From NCBI GenBank assembly GCA_035379625.1, contig DAOSVM010000005.1, positions 1-64,000 on the forward strand: 64,000 nt of DNA, in the 5' to 3' direction. The notes below the pieces were generated by a model. It ran no database searches and was not told the origin of the DNA. It was given only the letters and a program-made list of their open reading frames with translations. A program made the position numbers and the translations under genes. The stretch comes from DAOSCP01 sp035379625. Its GTDB lineage: Bacteria > Bacteroidota > Ignavibacteria > Ignavibacteriales > DAOSCP01. Shown in pieces: positions 7,575 to 16,107 of the stretch (positions within the stretch are counted from its first letter, which is position 1; each line of letters opens with the position of its first letter).

Positions 7575-8252
7575 ATGATTATGAAAAGAATAACAATTTT
7601 CCTAGCAGTAATAATAAGTTTATCCGCACAACAATTCCAACAAAAAAAAATAATACCAGAACAAAGTAATAAAAAAAGCGTAGGTTTGGCAGTAATTTAT
7701 TCATTAATTTTGCCGGGTATGGGAGAATTATACGCTGGCAATTATTCATCAGGGAAATACTTTACCATAGCAGAAGGTTGTATATGGGGTACATATTTGG
7801 GTTTGAATTCGTATTCACGATATATAAGTTCAAATTATAAAGGATTTGCAAAATCATATGCAAATATTGGTAATAGCAAAACTGATGATGATTTTTGGTC
7901 GAATATTGGCAAATATAACACAGTTTATGATTATAACAATGAAAAATTAAGATTGAGACAATTTAATCAAGTTTATAATACAGATGAGAAATATTGGAAT
8001 TGGCAAGATGTTGATAGTAGATTGAGATATCGTTCTAATTGGAAATCGAGTGAAATTGTAAAAAGTAATGCAAGACTTGTTCTAACAACTTTAGCTTTGA
8101 ATAGATTTATCAGTGCGATAAATGCAGCAAGGACTGCTGTAAGCTATAACAAAAATCAAATTTCAGAAAATTATTATTTTGGTGTAACAATTAATGAAGC
8201 ACCTGATTTTTCAAATTCATTAAATTTCAATATTTTATTAGAGCTTAAGTAA
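7575..8252 (+). CDS. Exported DUF5683-like membrane/envelope protein
   Basis: A 225-residue protein with a short signal peptide (RITIFLAVIISLSA). A hydrophobic segment around residues 40-75 includes SLILPGMGELYAGNYSSGKY, the pattern of the DUF5683 family common in Bacteroidota. The remainder is rich in Tyr, Asn and Trp and probably faces the periplasm. No function is known for the family. The first ATG (7575) has no Shine-Dalgarno; a second Met two codons on is equally possible. It lies 9 bp ahead of the subtilase gene and is probably co-transcribed with it. Confidence 0.6.
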   Translation: MIMKRITIFLAVIISLSAQQFQQKKIIPEQSNKKSVGLAVIYSLILPGMGELYAGNYSSGKYFTIAEGCIWGTYLGLNSYSRYISSNYKGFAKSYANIGNSKTDDDFWSNIGKYNTVYDYNNEKLRLRQFNQVYNTDEKYWNWQDVDSRLRYRSNWKSSEIVKSNARLVLTTLALNRFISAINAARTAVSYNKNQISENYYFGVTINEAPDFSNSLNFNILLELK

Positions 8253-8261
8253 GAGGAATTT

Positions 8262-11048
8262 ATGAAACTACGAAAAGTTTTATACTTTATTTTGTTTGTT
8301 AATTTATTGGTTTTTTCACAAGATTCATTACAATTATTCTTGGGGGTAAAATCTACAAAAGTTGCAGATTTTTGGAAAAAATATCCTAAATATGATGGTA
8401 GAGGTGTAATAATTTTTATTTTTGATACAGGGGTAGACCAAGCAATTGAAGGCTTAAAGTATACTTCAACTGGTGAAACAAAAGTTATTGATGTTGTTGA
8501 CTTTACCGGTGAAGGAGATTGCTTTTTTGATTTAGCAAATTTGAATAAAAATACTATTGAATACAAAAATATAAAACTTAATGGTATTGATAAAATTGAA
8601 TATAAAGCTATAGATAACAAATATTATGTTGGATTTTTTAATGAAGATAAATTAAAGAATTCTAATTCTGGCGTTAAGGATGTGAATAATAATAACAAAG
8701 AAGATGATGCTTTTCCGTTTGTAACATTTTGTACTAAAGATAAAAATAATAACGAATTTTGGGTTGCTTATTTCGATTTTAATTTGAATGGTGATATATC
8801 AGATGATAAAGCAATGACTGATTACAAAAGAAATTTTGATTATTTTGTTTTTGATAATGTGCCAAATAATAAAAAAATAACATTTAGTATGAATATTTAT
8901 CCAGAAGAAAAGAGATTAAATCTACATTTTGATGATGGTGCTCACGGAACACATTGTGCAGGGATAGCCGCAGGTTATAAAATAGGAGGTTTACAATTAA
9001 ATGGAATAGCACCTGGAGCAAAAGTTATTAGTGTAAAAATAGGTGATAATTCACTTTCAGGTGGTGCTACTGTGAGTTATAGTATGAAAAAAGCAATAGA
9101 TTTTGCAAATAAAATTTCTAAAGATAAAAAGGTACCTTGTGTTATAAATATGAGTTATGGAATTGGCTCAGTTATAGAAGGTGATGCAGAAATAGAAAAA
9201 TATTTGAATCAAGTATTGACAGAAAATCCATATTTGTATTTTTTCACATCAAATGGTAATGAGGGCCCGGGGCTTTCAACGGCAGGAATACCAGCAGCAT
9301 CACCATTTGTATTTTCAAGTGGAGCTGTGTTAGCTGAAGAAGTCGGTAAAAATAATTATGGAACTGTAATAAATCGTGATATAATTTTACATTTTAGTTC
9401 ACGTGGTGGAGAAGTGTTTAAACCTGATGTTGTTTCACCAGGTGCGGCGACATCAACTGTGCCAGAATGGGAATATAGTGATAAAATGTGGGGAACTTCA
9501 ATGGCAAGCCCATACTCAGCTGGTGTTGGGGCTTTATTATTAAGTGCTGCAATGCAAGAATTCTCTGATATTCGTATCCCTAACAAAGTTTTATTTGATG
9601 CAATTAGATATTCAGCTCAGCCAATGCAAGGCTACAATTCCTTGGATTATGGTTTTGGTTTAATTGACGTTATGAAAGCATATGATTTATTAAAAAAATA
9701 TATCAAAAATAATGAGCACTTAAAATATCAATTTTATGTTACTTCTACACAAAATTACTATCTTGAAAATGGGAAATCTCAAAATGTGTATGTAAGAAAT
9801 GTAAATTTGGTTAATGATAATGAAGTTTTTAATGTAAATTGTAAAATAGTAAATAATAAAGATAAATTTTATAGAGCTTATAAATTAGTTGCTGAAATGC
9901 CATTTATTAAGCTTGCTCAACAAAAAATTTACATTAGAAATGATCAAATTGCAAATATACGTTTTACTGTAGATAAAAAATATTTTACAAATCCCGGTTT
10001 ATATGTATCCAAAATTTTTGCATATAGGGATGATGCTTCAAATTATCCCGAATTTTCATTTTTAGCAACTTTTATAAAACCTTATTATTTAGATGCTTCC
10101 AACAATTACAACTTAAAATTTGAAAATATTAAAGTTTTACCGGGTGAACATATAAGATATTTTATAAATATTCCTAAAGGGGCTACTGCGATTAATTTAA
10201 ATGTAGAAGCTTTAGATAATCATTATTCAAATGCAGTTATTAGATTTATAAAGCCAGATGGACAAATTATTGGAACTTTTTCAAATAATACTTTAGCAAA
10301 TATGCCATCAAGCTCAAGGGTTTATACTTTAGAGCAAGGCGGAGTTTATGAAGTTGTTGTACACGGTAATTTCATAGCTTCAGGCTTATCTGTGTGTAAT
10401 TTAAATATAAAATTAGTTGGATTGAATGTTAAAGAAAACATTATTAGTAATAAATTACAACAAATAACTGTTGAAAATGCTTTAAGCAAATCGGAAGATT
10501 TTAGTCTGAGTGCCAAAGTTAATCGAAAAATTAAAACTCATTATTTGATATTGGGGGAAAGTAATAAAGATATTTTGGAATACAAATTCAAATTTAATAA
10601 TGACGAAAAAGCAAAGGAATTTAAATTATGTATGTCAAAAGCTGATTTTAATAAATTTACTGATTTTTCAATTTTAATAGTTGATGAGAAAGGATATGTT
10701 GTAGAAAAAGATGGTTTAAATTATAATGAAGGATATATTTATTTTGATAGACCAACTAATGATTCATCAAATACATACACTTTTTTGATTAAAGGGGCAT
10801 ATGCAACAGCAATAACTAATGTTTCTTTAGTTTTGGATGAAATCACAATATTCAGCAATGATTATAAAATTTCGTTGAATAAAAAAGATACATACAAAAA
10901 TATTATTTATGATATAAATGAAAAAAATATACCATTTAGTATATCAAAATTACCAAAATTAGATAAAGATGAAGATTATTTAATAACTTTTAGTTTTAAT
11001 ATTGGTAATTTGAATTTTTCACAAATTAGAAAATTGAAATATGAATAA
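8262..11048 (+). CDS. Secreted subtilisin-like peptidase, tripeptidyl-peptidase II type
   Basis: A 928-residue serine peptidase (MEROPS family S8) with a signal peptide ending VFSQ. The catalytic triad is visible: Asp55 in FIFDTGVD, His228 in HGTHCAG and Ser413 in GTSMASP, with an oxyanion Asn in SNGNEGPG. About 170 residues separate Asp and His, against about 30 in subtilisin. This insertion, and the stretch after the Asp (KVIDVVDFTGEGD), are characteristic of tripeptidyl-peptidase II. The C-terminal 450 residues are beta-rich. No T9SS tail is seen. It probably trims oligopeptides in the periplasm or outside the cell. Its last 8 bases overlap the next gene. Confidence 0.85.
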   Translation: MKLRKVLYFILFVNLLVFSQDSLQLFLGVKSTKVADFWKKYPKYDGRGVIIFIFDTGVDQAIEGLKYTSTGETKVIDVVDFTGEGDCFFDLANLNKNTIEYKNIKLNGIDKIEYKAIDNKYYVGFFNEDKLKNSNSGVKDVNNNNKEDDAFPFVTFCTKDKNNNEFWVAYFDFNLNGDISDDKAMTDYKRNFDYFVFDNVPNNKKITFSMNIYPEEKRLNLHFDDGAHGTHCAGIAAGYKIGGLQLNGIAPGAKVISVKIGDNSLSGGATVSYSMKKAIDFANKISKDKKVPCVINMSYGIGSVIEGDAEIEKYLNQVLTENPYLYFFTSNGNEGPGLSTAGIPAASPFVFSSGAVLAEEVGKNNYGTVINRDIILHFSSRGGEVFKPDVVSPGAATSTVPEWEYSDKMWGTSMASPYSAGVGALLLSAAMQEFSDIRIPNKVLFDAIRYSAQPMQGYNSLDYGFGLIDVMKAYDLLKKYIKNNEHLKYQFYVTSTQNYYLENGKSQNVYVRNVNLVNDNEVFNVNCKIVNNKDKFYRAYKLVAEMPFIKLAQQKIYIRNDQIANIRFTVDKKYFTNPGLYVSKIFAYRDDASNYPEFSFLATFIKPYYLDASNNYNLKFENIKVLPGEHIRYFINIPKGATAINLNVEALDNHYSNAVIRFIKPDGQIIGTFSNNTLANMPSSSRVYTLEQGGVYEVVVHGNFIASGLSVCNLNIKLVGLNVKENIISNKLQQITVENALSKSEDFSLSAKVNRKIKTHYLILGESNKDILEYKFKFNNDEKAKEFKLCMSKADFNKFTDFSILIVDEKGYVVEKDGLNYNEGYIYFDRPTNDSSNTYTFLIKGAYATAITNVSLVLDEITIFSNDYKISLNKKDTYKNIIYDINEKNIPFSISKLPKLDKDEDYLITFSFNIGNLNFSQIRKLKYE

Positions 11049-11817
11049 TATTGATAATCAAATACTTGATGAGTTTTTAGAAGCTCTTAGTTTAATGGGT
11101 GTTAATGATGAAAGAAGGAGAAATTTATTTTTATCTCATATTAAAAGTGGTAAATTAAGCATAAAGGCAATAAAAGTTATTATTGAATTACAAAGTGTAA
11201 ATTTAAGGAATGTTGATAAATTAGCTTTAACAATAGCTTTAATTGAGGGGAAGGTAACACCTAAATATATTAATGAATTGATTGAATATAATGACATTCA
11301 AGGTTTAAAGGACGCAATAGATTTCTATGTACAAGATAAAAAGACGGAATATTTTAATAAATACGTGTTGCCGAAAATTAATATGATGGAGCAAGTAGCG
11401 ATTGCTATTTCAGGCAAAAAACCTGCTCCAGTTGTTGCACCAGGTGATAATTATGGGATTTTAAAATCTTTTGGTTTTAGTGATCAAACAATTGAATTAT
11501 TAAAACAAGCTGTTGCAGAAGGTAGAATGATTGAACAAGATGTTAAATTTATTGTACAAACTATTGAAGATCCGAAAATACCAATTGATGCTAAAGATAT
11601 GGAAACAATAGTATCTGTTTTTAATAATCCACAAGTTAATATGGAAATAGCAGGAATTATTATTCAAGGATTATCCGATGGCACGCTTGCTAATGAAGAA
11701 ATTGAAGGTTTAACTCAATGTATAATTAAAAATAAGATTGATGATGTTTTTGGATTTATTTATGATTTATCAAAGGAGCAGCGTGCAGAAAAAATTATGG
11801 AATTTCTTTTTGAGTAA
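11041..11817 (+). CDS. Unknown helical cytoplasmic protein, coupled to the subtilase
   Basis: A 258-residue protein I do not recognise. It is almost wholly alpha-helical by composition, without a signal peptide or membrane segment. Short helix pairs repeat (SGKLSIKAIKVIIELQ, EGKVTPKYINELIEY, DGTLANEEIEGLTQCI), suggesting an alpha-solenoid-like build. A Pro/Ala hinge (KKPAPVVAPG) divides two halves at about residue 125. The ATG lies inside the last codons of the subtilase gene (ATGAATAA), so translation is probably coupled. That link suggests related roles but does not reveal what they are. Confidence 0.7.
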   Translation: MNNIDNQILDEFLEALSLMGVNDERRRNLFLSHIKSGKLSIKAIKVIIELQSVNLRNVDKLALTIALIEGKVTPKYINELIEYNDIQGLKDAIDFYVQDKKTEYFNKYVLPKINMMEQVAIAISGKKPAPVVAPGDNYGILKSFGFSDQTIELLKQAVAEGRMIEQDVKFIVQTIEDPKIPIDAKDMETIVSVFNNPQVNMEIAGIIIQGLSDGTLANEEIEGLTQCIIKNKIDDVFGFIYDLSKEQRAEKIMEFLFE

Positions 11818-11910
11818 TAATAAAATTTTTCAAATTTTGCAACTTGTTTAATTTCTTTTTTTATTTTTTATTTGTGTTCTTTGAAATCATAAATTTATTG
11901 AGGTGTCTTA

Positions 11911-14157
11911 ATGTTAAATATTCCTGAAATTATAGCTCGTGAATTAGGAATTAAGCCTTACCAAGTAAATGAAGTTATATCGTTATTTAATGAAGGGGCA
12001 ACAGTACCTTTTATTGCTCGATATAGAAAAGAGCGAACAGGTGGATTGGACGAAGAGCAGATACGTAAAATTGATGAAAGAATGGGATATCTTACAGTTC
12101 TCGAAGATAGAAAACAAACTATTTTAAAGACTATCGATGAACAAGGTAAACTTACTCCAGAATTAGCTGATAAAATTAATAATTGCTTACGATTAAATGA
12201 ATTAGAAGATTTATACCTACCTTATAAACCAAAAAGAAAAACACGCGCAACAGTAGCAAAAGCAAAAGGATTAGAGCCATTAGCTTTATTTATTCTTGAA
12301 AATCCTAAATTTGATGGTGATTTTGATCAAAAATTAGCTGAATTTGTAAATCCTGAGCTTGGTGTAAATAATACTCAAGAAGCTTTGCAAGGGGCTAAGG
12401 ATATTCTTGCAGAAATGATTAATGATAATGCTGAAGTTCGAAAAGCTGTAAGAGAAGTTCTAGAAAATGAAGCAACAGTAGTTAGTGAAAAAGTAAAAGA
12501 AAAAGTTTCTGCTAAAAAGAAAAAAGAAGATAAAGAATATTCAGAGATTGAAGAAGAGGATATTAAATTTTCATCAGGAGTTAAAAGTAAAGATCGTAAT
12601 GATGTTTATGAAATTTATTTTGATTTTAAATGTGAAATTACAAAAATTAAACCTTATCAAGTGTTAGCTATAAATCGTGGTGAAAAAGAGGAAGTATTAA
12701 AAGTTTCCTTTAGTTTCCAAAAAGATTATATACTTGGAATTATTAGAAATACTTTTTTGCCATACAATAAATCTGTGTTTATGGATATACTCGAAAGTAC
12801 AATTGAAGATGCTTTTACACGTTTGTTATATCCATCTATTGAAAGAGAAGTTAGGAATATGTTAACAGAAAAAGCCGAGTTACATGCCATTGAAATTTTT
12901 GCTGCAAACTTGAAACAACTCCTTTTACAACCACCTATAGCTGGAAAAATCATAATGGGCATAGATCCTGGCTATGTTTCCGGTTGTAAAATAGCAGTTA
13001 TTGATGAAACAGGAAAATATTTATATGGTAATACAATTTATCCACATCCGCCTAAAAATAAAGTAGAAGATGCTGAAGATAAAATTGTTGAAGCTGTAAA
13101 ATTATTCAAAGTTGATATTATTGCAATAGGTAATGGTACGGCAAGTCGGGAAACAGAACAATTGGTTGCAGATATAATAAAGAAATATAAATTAAAATGC
13201 CATTATATTATAGTTAGTGAAGCTGGCGCATCGGTTTATTCTGCATCTGAATTAGCAAAAAAAGAATTTCCAGATTTAGAAGCAGCACAAAGAGGAAATA
13301 TTTCAATAGCACGAAGGTTACTTGATCCACTTGCAGAATTGGTGAAAATTGATCCAAAATCTATTGGAGTTGGACTTTATCAGCACGATGTCGATCAAAA
13401 GTTATTAGCACAAAAACTAGATAATGTTGTTGAAAGTTGCGTAAACTATGTAGGTGTTGATGTAAATACTGCATCGCCTTCGTTATTAAATTACGTTTCT
13501 GGTTTGAATAAACGATTAGCTCAGAAAATTGTTGAATTTAGGGATGAACACGGCCCATTTTCTGATAGAAATGCGTTAAAGAAAGTTCCCGGTTTTACAG
13601 AAAAAGTTTTTGAACAAGCTGCCGGATTCTTGAAAATTTTAAACGGGAAAAATGTTCTTGATAATACTTTTATCCATCCAGAGTCTTATGAGGCAACAAT
13701 AAAATTATTAGATAAATTTAAACTTAAACCTGAAGAAATCAAAGAAAAAGGCGCTATACTTGAACTTGCTGTAAAACAAAAAGGATTAGCAAAAATAGCT
13801 GCTGAAATTGGAGTTGGTGAACCTACTTTGCATGATATTTTACAAAACCTTGCTAAACCTGGGCGTGACCCGCGTGAAGATTTGCCTAAACCTATCTTAA
13901 GAAGTGATGTTTTGAAAATGGAAGATTTACAAGAAGGCATGCAACTTAAAGGAACTGTTAGAAATATTGTAGATTTTGGAGCATTTGTTGATATTGGTGT
14001 TAAACAAGATGGATTGATACATATTTCACAAATGGGAAATAAATTTGTTAAAAATCCTTTAGATGTTCTTTCTGTTGGTGATATTGTCGATGTTGCAGTG
14101 ATGAGTATTGACCTTAAACGTGGAAGAATAGGATTAAAGCTTATCACTGACAATTAA
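11911..14157 (+). CDS. tex: Tex-family RNA-binding transcription accessory protein
   Basis: A 748-residue protein with the full Tex architecture. The N-terminal helical domain includes VPFIARYRKERTGGLDEEQ. It is followed by an extended charged insertion (residues about 190-215), the YqgF-like RNase H fold (IMGIDPGYVSGCKIAVID), a helix-hairpin-helix region (GPFSDRNALKKVPGF) and a C-terminal S1 RNA-binding domain (GTVRNIVDFGAFVDIGVKQDG). Length is near the usual 720-780. Tex binds nucleic acid and influences transcription and RNA turnover. The start has GAGGTG upstream and a strong terminator follows the gene. Confidence 0.95.
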   Translation: MLNIPEIIARELGIKPYQVNEVISLFNEGATVPFIARYRKERTGGLDEEQIRKIDERMGYLTVLEDRKQTILKTIDEQGKLTPELADKINNCLRLNELEDLYLPYKPKRKTRATVAKAKGLEPLALFILENPKFDGDFDQKLAEFVNPELGVNNTQEALQGAKDILAEMINDNAEVRKAVREVLENEATVVSEKVKEKVSAKKKKEDKEYSEIEEEDIKFSSGVKSKDRNDVYEIYFDFKCEITKIKPYQVLAINRGEKEEVLKVSFSFQKDYILGIIRNTFLPYNKSVFMDILESTIEDAFTRLLYPSIEREVRNMLTEKAELHAIEIFAANLKQLLLQPPIAGKIIMGIDPGYVSGCKIAVIDETGKYLYGNTIYPHPPKNKVEDAEDKIVEAVKLFKVDIIAIGNGTASRETEQLVADIIKKYKLKCHYIIVSEAGASVYSASELAKKEFPDLEAAQRGNISIARRLLDPLAELVKIDPKSIGVGLYQHDVDQKLLAQKLDNVVESCVNYVGVDVNTASPSLLNYVSGLNKRLAQKIVEFRDEHGPFSDRNALKKVPGFTEKVFEQAAGFLKILNGKNVLDNTFIHPESYEATIKLLDKFKLKPEEIKEKGAILELAVKQKGLAKIAAEIGVGEPTLHDILQNLAKPGRDPREDLPKPILRSDVLKMEDLQEGMQLKGTVRNIVDFGAFVDIGVKQDGLIHISQMGNKFVKNPLDVLSVGDIVDVAVMSIDLKRGRIGLKLITDN

Positions 14158-14184
14158 TTGAAAGTTAAATAAAATTATAATTCC

Positions 14185-14220
14185 AAAGCAAGTGAGCAAA
14201 AGCTAACTTGCTTTTTTTTA
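14185..14220 (+). terminator. Terminator of tex
   Basis: The stem AAAGCAAGT / ACTTGCTTT, with an inner AGC/GCT pair, is followed by seven or more T. It resembles the stems at 5904-5939 and 29960-29995. Confidence 0.85.
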
Positions 14221-14316
14221 AACTTGTTTTCTTAAATAGCTTAAAAATTATTGAAAATTGATTTTAGTAATTTGTTTTATTTTATTATTATTAAATTGAA
14301 TTTATTTAGGTGGTTG

Positions 14317-15657
14317 ATGAAGTATTTTATTTTTTTATTGTTATATATAAATATTTTTGCTCAAAATGATTTTTATTTTGGAATTGATGTTTCGTCATAT
14401 AAAAAAGTAATAGAAGGCAATGGGATTTTTAAATATAAAGGGTTTCAAAAAGATGCGTTAGAAATTTTCAAGGAAAATAATTTTAATTTTATTAGGTTGA
14501 AATTGTGGCATTCACCTTCTGATGGATTTAATGATTTGGACGATGTAATTGATGTATCGAAAAAGGCTAAAAATTTAGGATTTAAAATTTTATTGGATAT
14601 ACACTATTCCGATACTTGGGCTGATCCCGGGCATCAGACTAAGCCGAATAAATGGCAGAATTTGAATTATGATGTTTTACGAGATAGTGTGTATAATTAT
14701 ACAAAATATGTGATTAGTTCGATGAAGCAATATAATTGCCTACCTAATATTGTTCAAATTGGGAATGAAATTAGCGGTGGCTTTTTGTGGGATGATGGGA
14801 GATTAGATGGGAGTGTGGATAAATGGAAAAAATTTACAAATTTGTTGAAAGATGCAATTAGTGGTGTTAAAGATGCGTTAAGTTATGGGGATTCAATAAA
14901 AATTATGATTCATACTGATAAAGGGGGGGATTTCAGCAGTTGTCAATGGTTTTTCGATAATTTGTTAAATTACGGTGTAAATTTTGATATAATCGGTTTG
15001 TCTTATTATCCTTGGTGGCAAGGCGACTTTACAAAATTAAATTCTAATTTGTTCGGATTGAGTAATAGATACAATAAAGAAATTATTATTGTTGAGACAG
15101 CTTATCCTTTTACGCTTTTGTGGAACGATGATGTTTTTAATGTTGTTGGTTCAAATACTCAACTTTTAGCAAATTATGAAGCAAGTGCAGATGGTCAAAG
15201 AAGATATTTAACTGATTTAGTTACTTTATTGATGAATTATCCAAAAGTCAAAGGCATATTTTATTGGGAACCTGCGTGGATAAGTACTCAAAAATATGGT
15301 TCTATGTGGGAAAATTGCTGTCTGTTTGATTTTAATGGTGATGCTTTACCAGGCATAAATTATGCAAATTATTTAATAAATAATGAAATAATATACAATA
15401 AAAATAATAATAAAATAAAAATATATCCAAATCCATTTAATGGAAAAGCAAAAATATCTTTTACAATATTTAGTGAAAGAATTAATGTTAATATCTACGA
15501 TTTACTGGGCCATTGTTTGAAAAGTAAAGAAATACTCAATTTAACAGGTAAAACTGTGATAAATCTCGATTTTGATGACTTGAGTAGCGGAATTTATATC
15601 ATCAGCATAATAGATAAAAAAGATATTTATGTTCAAAAAGTTCTTTATATGAAATAA
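14317..15657 (+). CDS. Secreted GH53 endo-beta-1,4-galactanase with T9SS tail
   Basis: A 446-residue exported enzyme. After the signal peptide (MKYFIFLLLYINIFA) comes a TIM barrel starting FYFGIDVSSYKKV. The family hallmarks are there: LKLWHSP, HYSDTWADPGHQ, acid/base Glu151 in IGNEISGG and nucleophile Glu260 in IIVETAYP. GH53 enzymes cut beta-1,4-galactan of pectin and arabinogalactan. The C-terminal 80 residues form a type A T9SS sorting domain (IYPNPFNGKAKISF ... SSGIYIISI), so export and surface anchoring or release through T9SS is expected. I chose the ATG at 14317 because AGGTGG precedes it and the signal peptide follows; the upstream extension to 14251 is unlikely. Confidence 0.9.
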   Translation: MKYFIFLLLYINIFAQNDFYFGIDVSSYKKVIEGNGIFKYKGFQKDALEIFKENNFNFIRLKLWHSPSDGFNDLDDVIDVSKKAKNLGFKILLDIHYSDTWADPGHQTKPNKWQNLNYDVLRDSVYNYTKYVISSMKQYNCLPNIVQIGNEISGGFLWDDGRLDGSVDKWKKFTNLLKDAISGVKDALSYGDSIKIMIHTDKGGDFSSCQWFFDNLLNYGVNFDIIGLSYYPWWQGDFTKLNSNLFGLSNRYNKEIIIVETAYPFTLLWNDDVFNVVGSNTQLLANYEASADGQRRYLTDLVTLLMNYPKVKGIFYWEPAWISTQKYGSMWENCCLFDFNGDALPGINYANYLINNEIIYNKNNNKIKIYPNPFNGKAKISFTIFSERINVNIYDLLGHCLKSKEILNLTGKTVINLDFDDLSSGIYIISIIDKKDIYVQKVLYMK

Positions 15658-15690
15658 AATAAGCGAAATACTCATCAAGAAAATATATTA

Positions 15691-16047
15691 TAGCTCGGAC
15701 AGTGTAGGCTTAAAGCCCGTGCGCCACGAAGGCGCACGGGCGAGCTAAAGCCAAAAATTATTCAACTTATTATACTATATTTACCATCTTATCAACCTCT
15801 TACAATGGTTATATTTTTACCAAAGCCAGATTTTAAATAAAAATATTTAAGTTGGCAGCAGATTTGACAAGTCATAAAATATATTCGCAAATACGATAAA
15901 ATAGTATTTACGATATATTAGCAATTTTTAAAAATATATTTGTAATTACAATATATTTATATATACGATACAATTGTAATTTTATAAAATATATTCGTAA
16001 GCACAATATAATAGTAAAAATAAAAATATTTATAATACGATATGAAA
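15691..16047. repeat. Repeat element copy C, left end and internal repeats, right end missing
   Basis: This fills the 450-bp gap between the galactanase and hutU. The left terminal repeat (TAGCTCGGACAGTGTAGGCT..., 15691-15711) is followed by the hairpin GCCCGTGCGC...GCGCACGGGC (15715-15741). A middle section is shared with copies B and D (TTACCATCTTATCAAC, 15780-15795). Three AT-rich units start at 15879, 15934 and 15989, exactly 55 bp apart. The GC-rich right end and its terminal repeat are absent. The sequence passes straight into the hutU terminator, so this copy is truncated. Confidence 0.8.
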
Positions 16048-16049
16048 TT

Positions 16050-16095
16050 AAAAAATAAGACTGTCAGAAAGTGCGAGAAAACTTATCTGACAGTC
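16050..16095 (-). terminator. Terminator of hutU
   Basis: A perfect 10-bp stem GACTGTCAGA / TCTGACAGTC (16059-16068 and 16086-16095) is followed on the minus strand by a short T-rich run. Confidence 0.8.
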
Positions 16096-16107
16096 TGAAA
16101 GTATAAA

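Noticed and set aside
8174..8620. 148-codon reading frame opposite the subtilase start
   Set aside because: Antisense to two well-supported genes; low-complexity Ser/Phe/Lys composition typical of shadows in AT-rich DNA.
8262..11048. T9SS sorting tail on the subtilase
   Set aside because: The C-terminus lacks the YPNPFNP and SSGIY motifs seen in the four true T9SS proteins; another route or periplasmic residence is more likely.
13686..14153. 155-codon antisense frame over the tex S1 domain
   Set aside because: Fully inside tex, no ribosome site, and its composition mirrors the tex codons.
15879..16030. Regular AT-rich repeats as a CRISPR array
   Set aside because: Units are degenerate, near-palindromic and only three per element, spacers are not unique protospacer-like sequence, and no cas genes are present.
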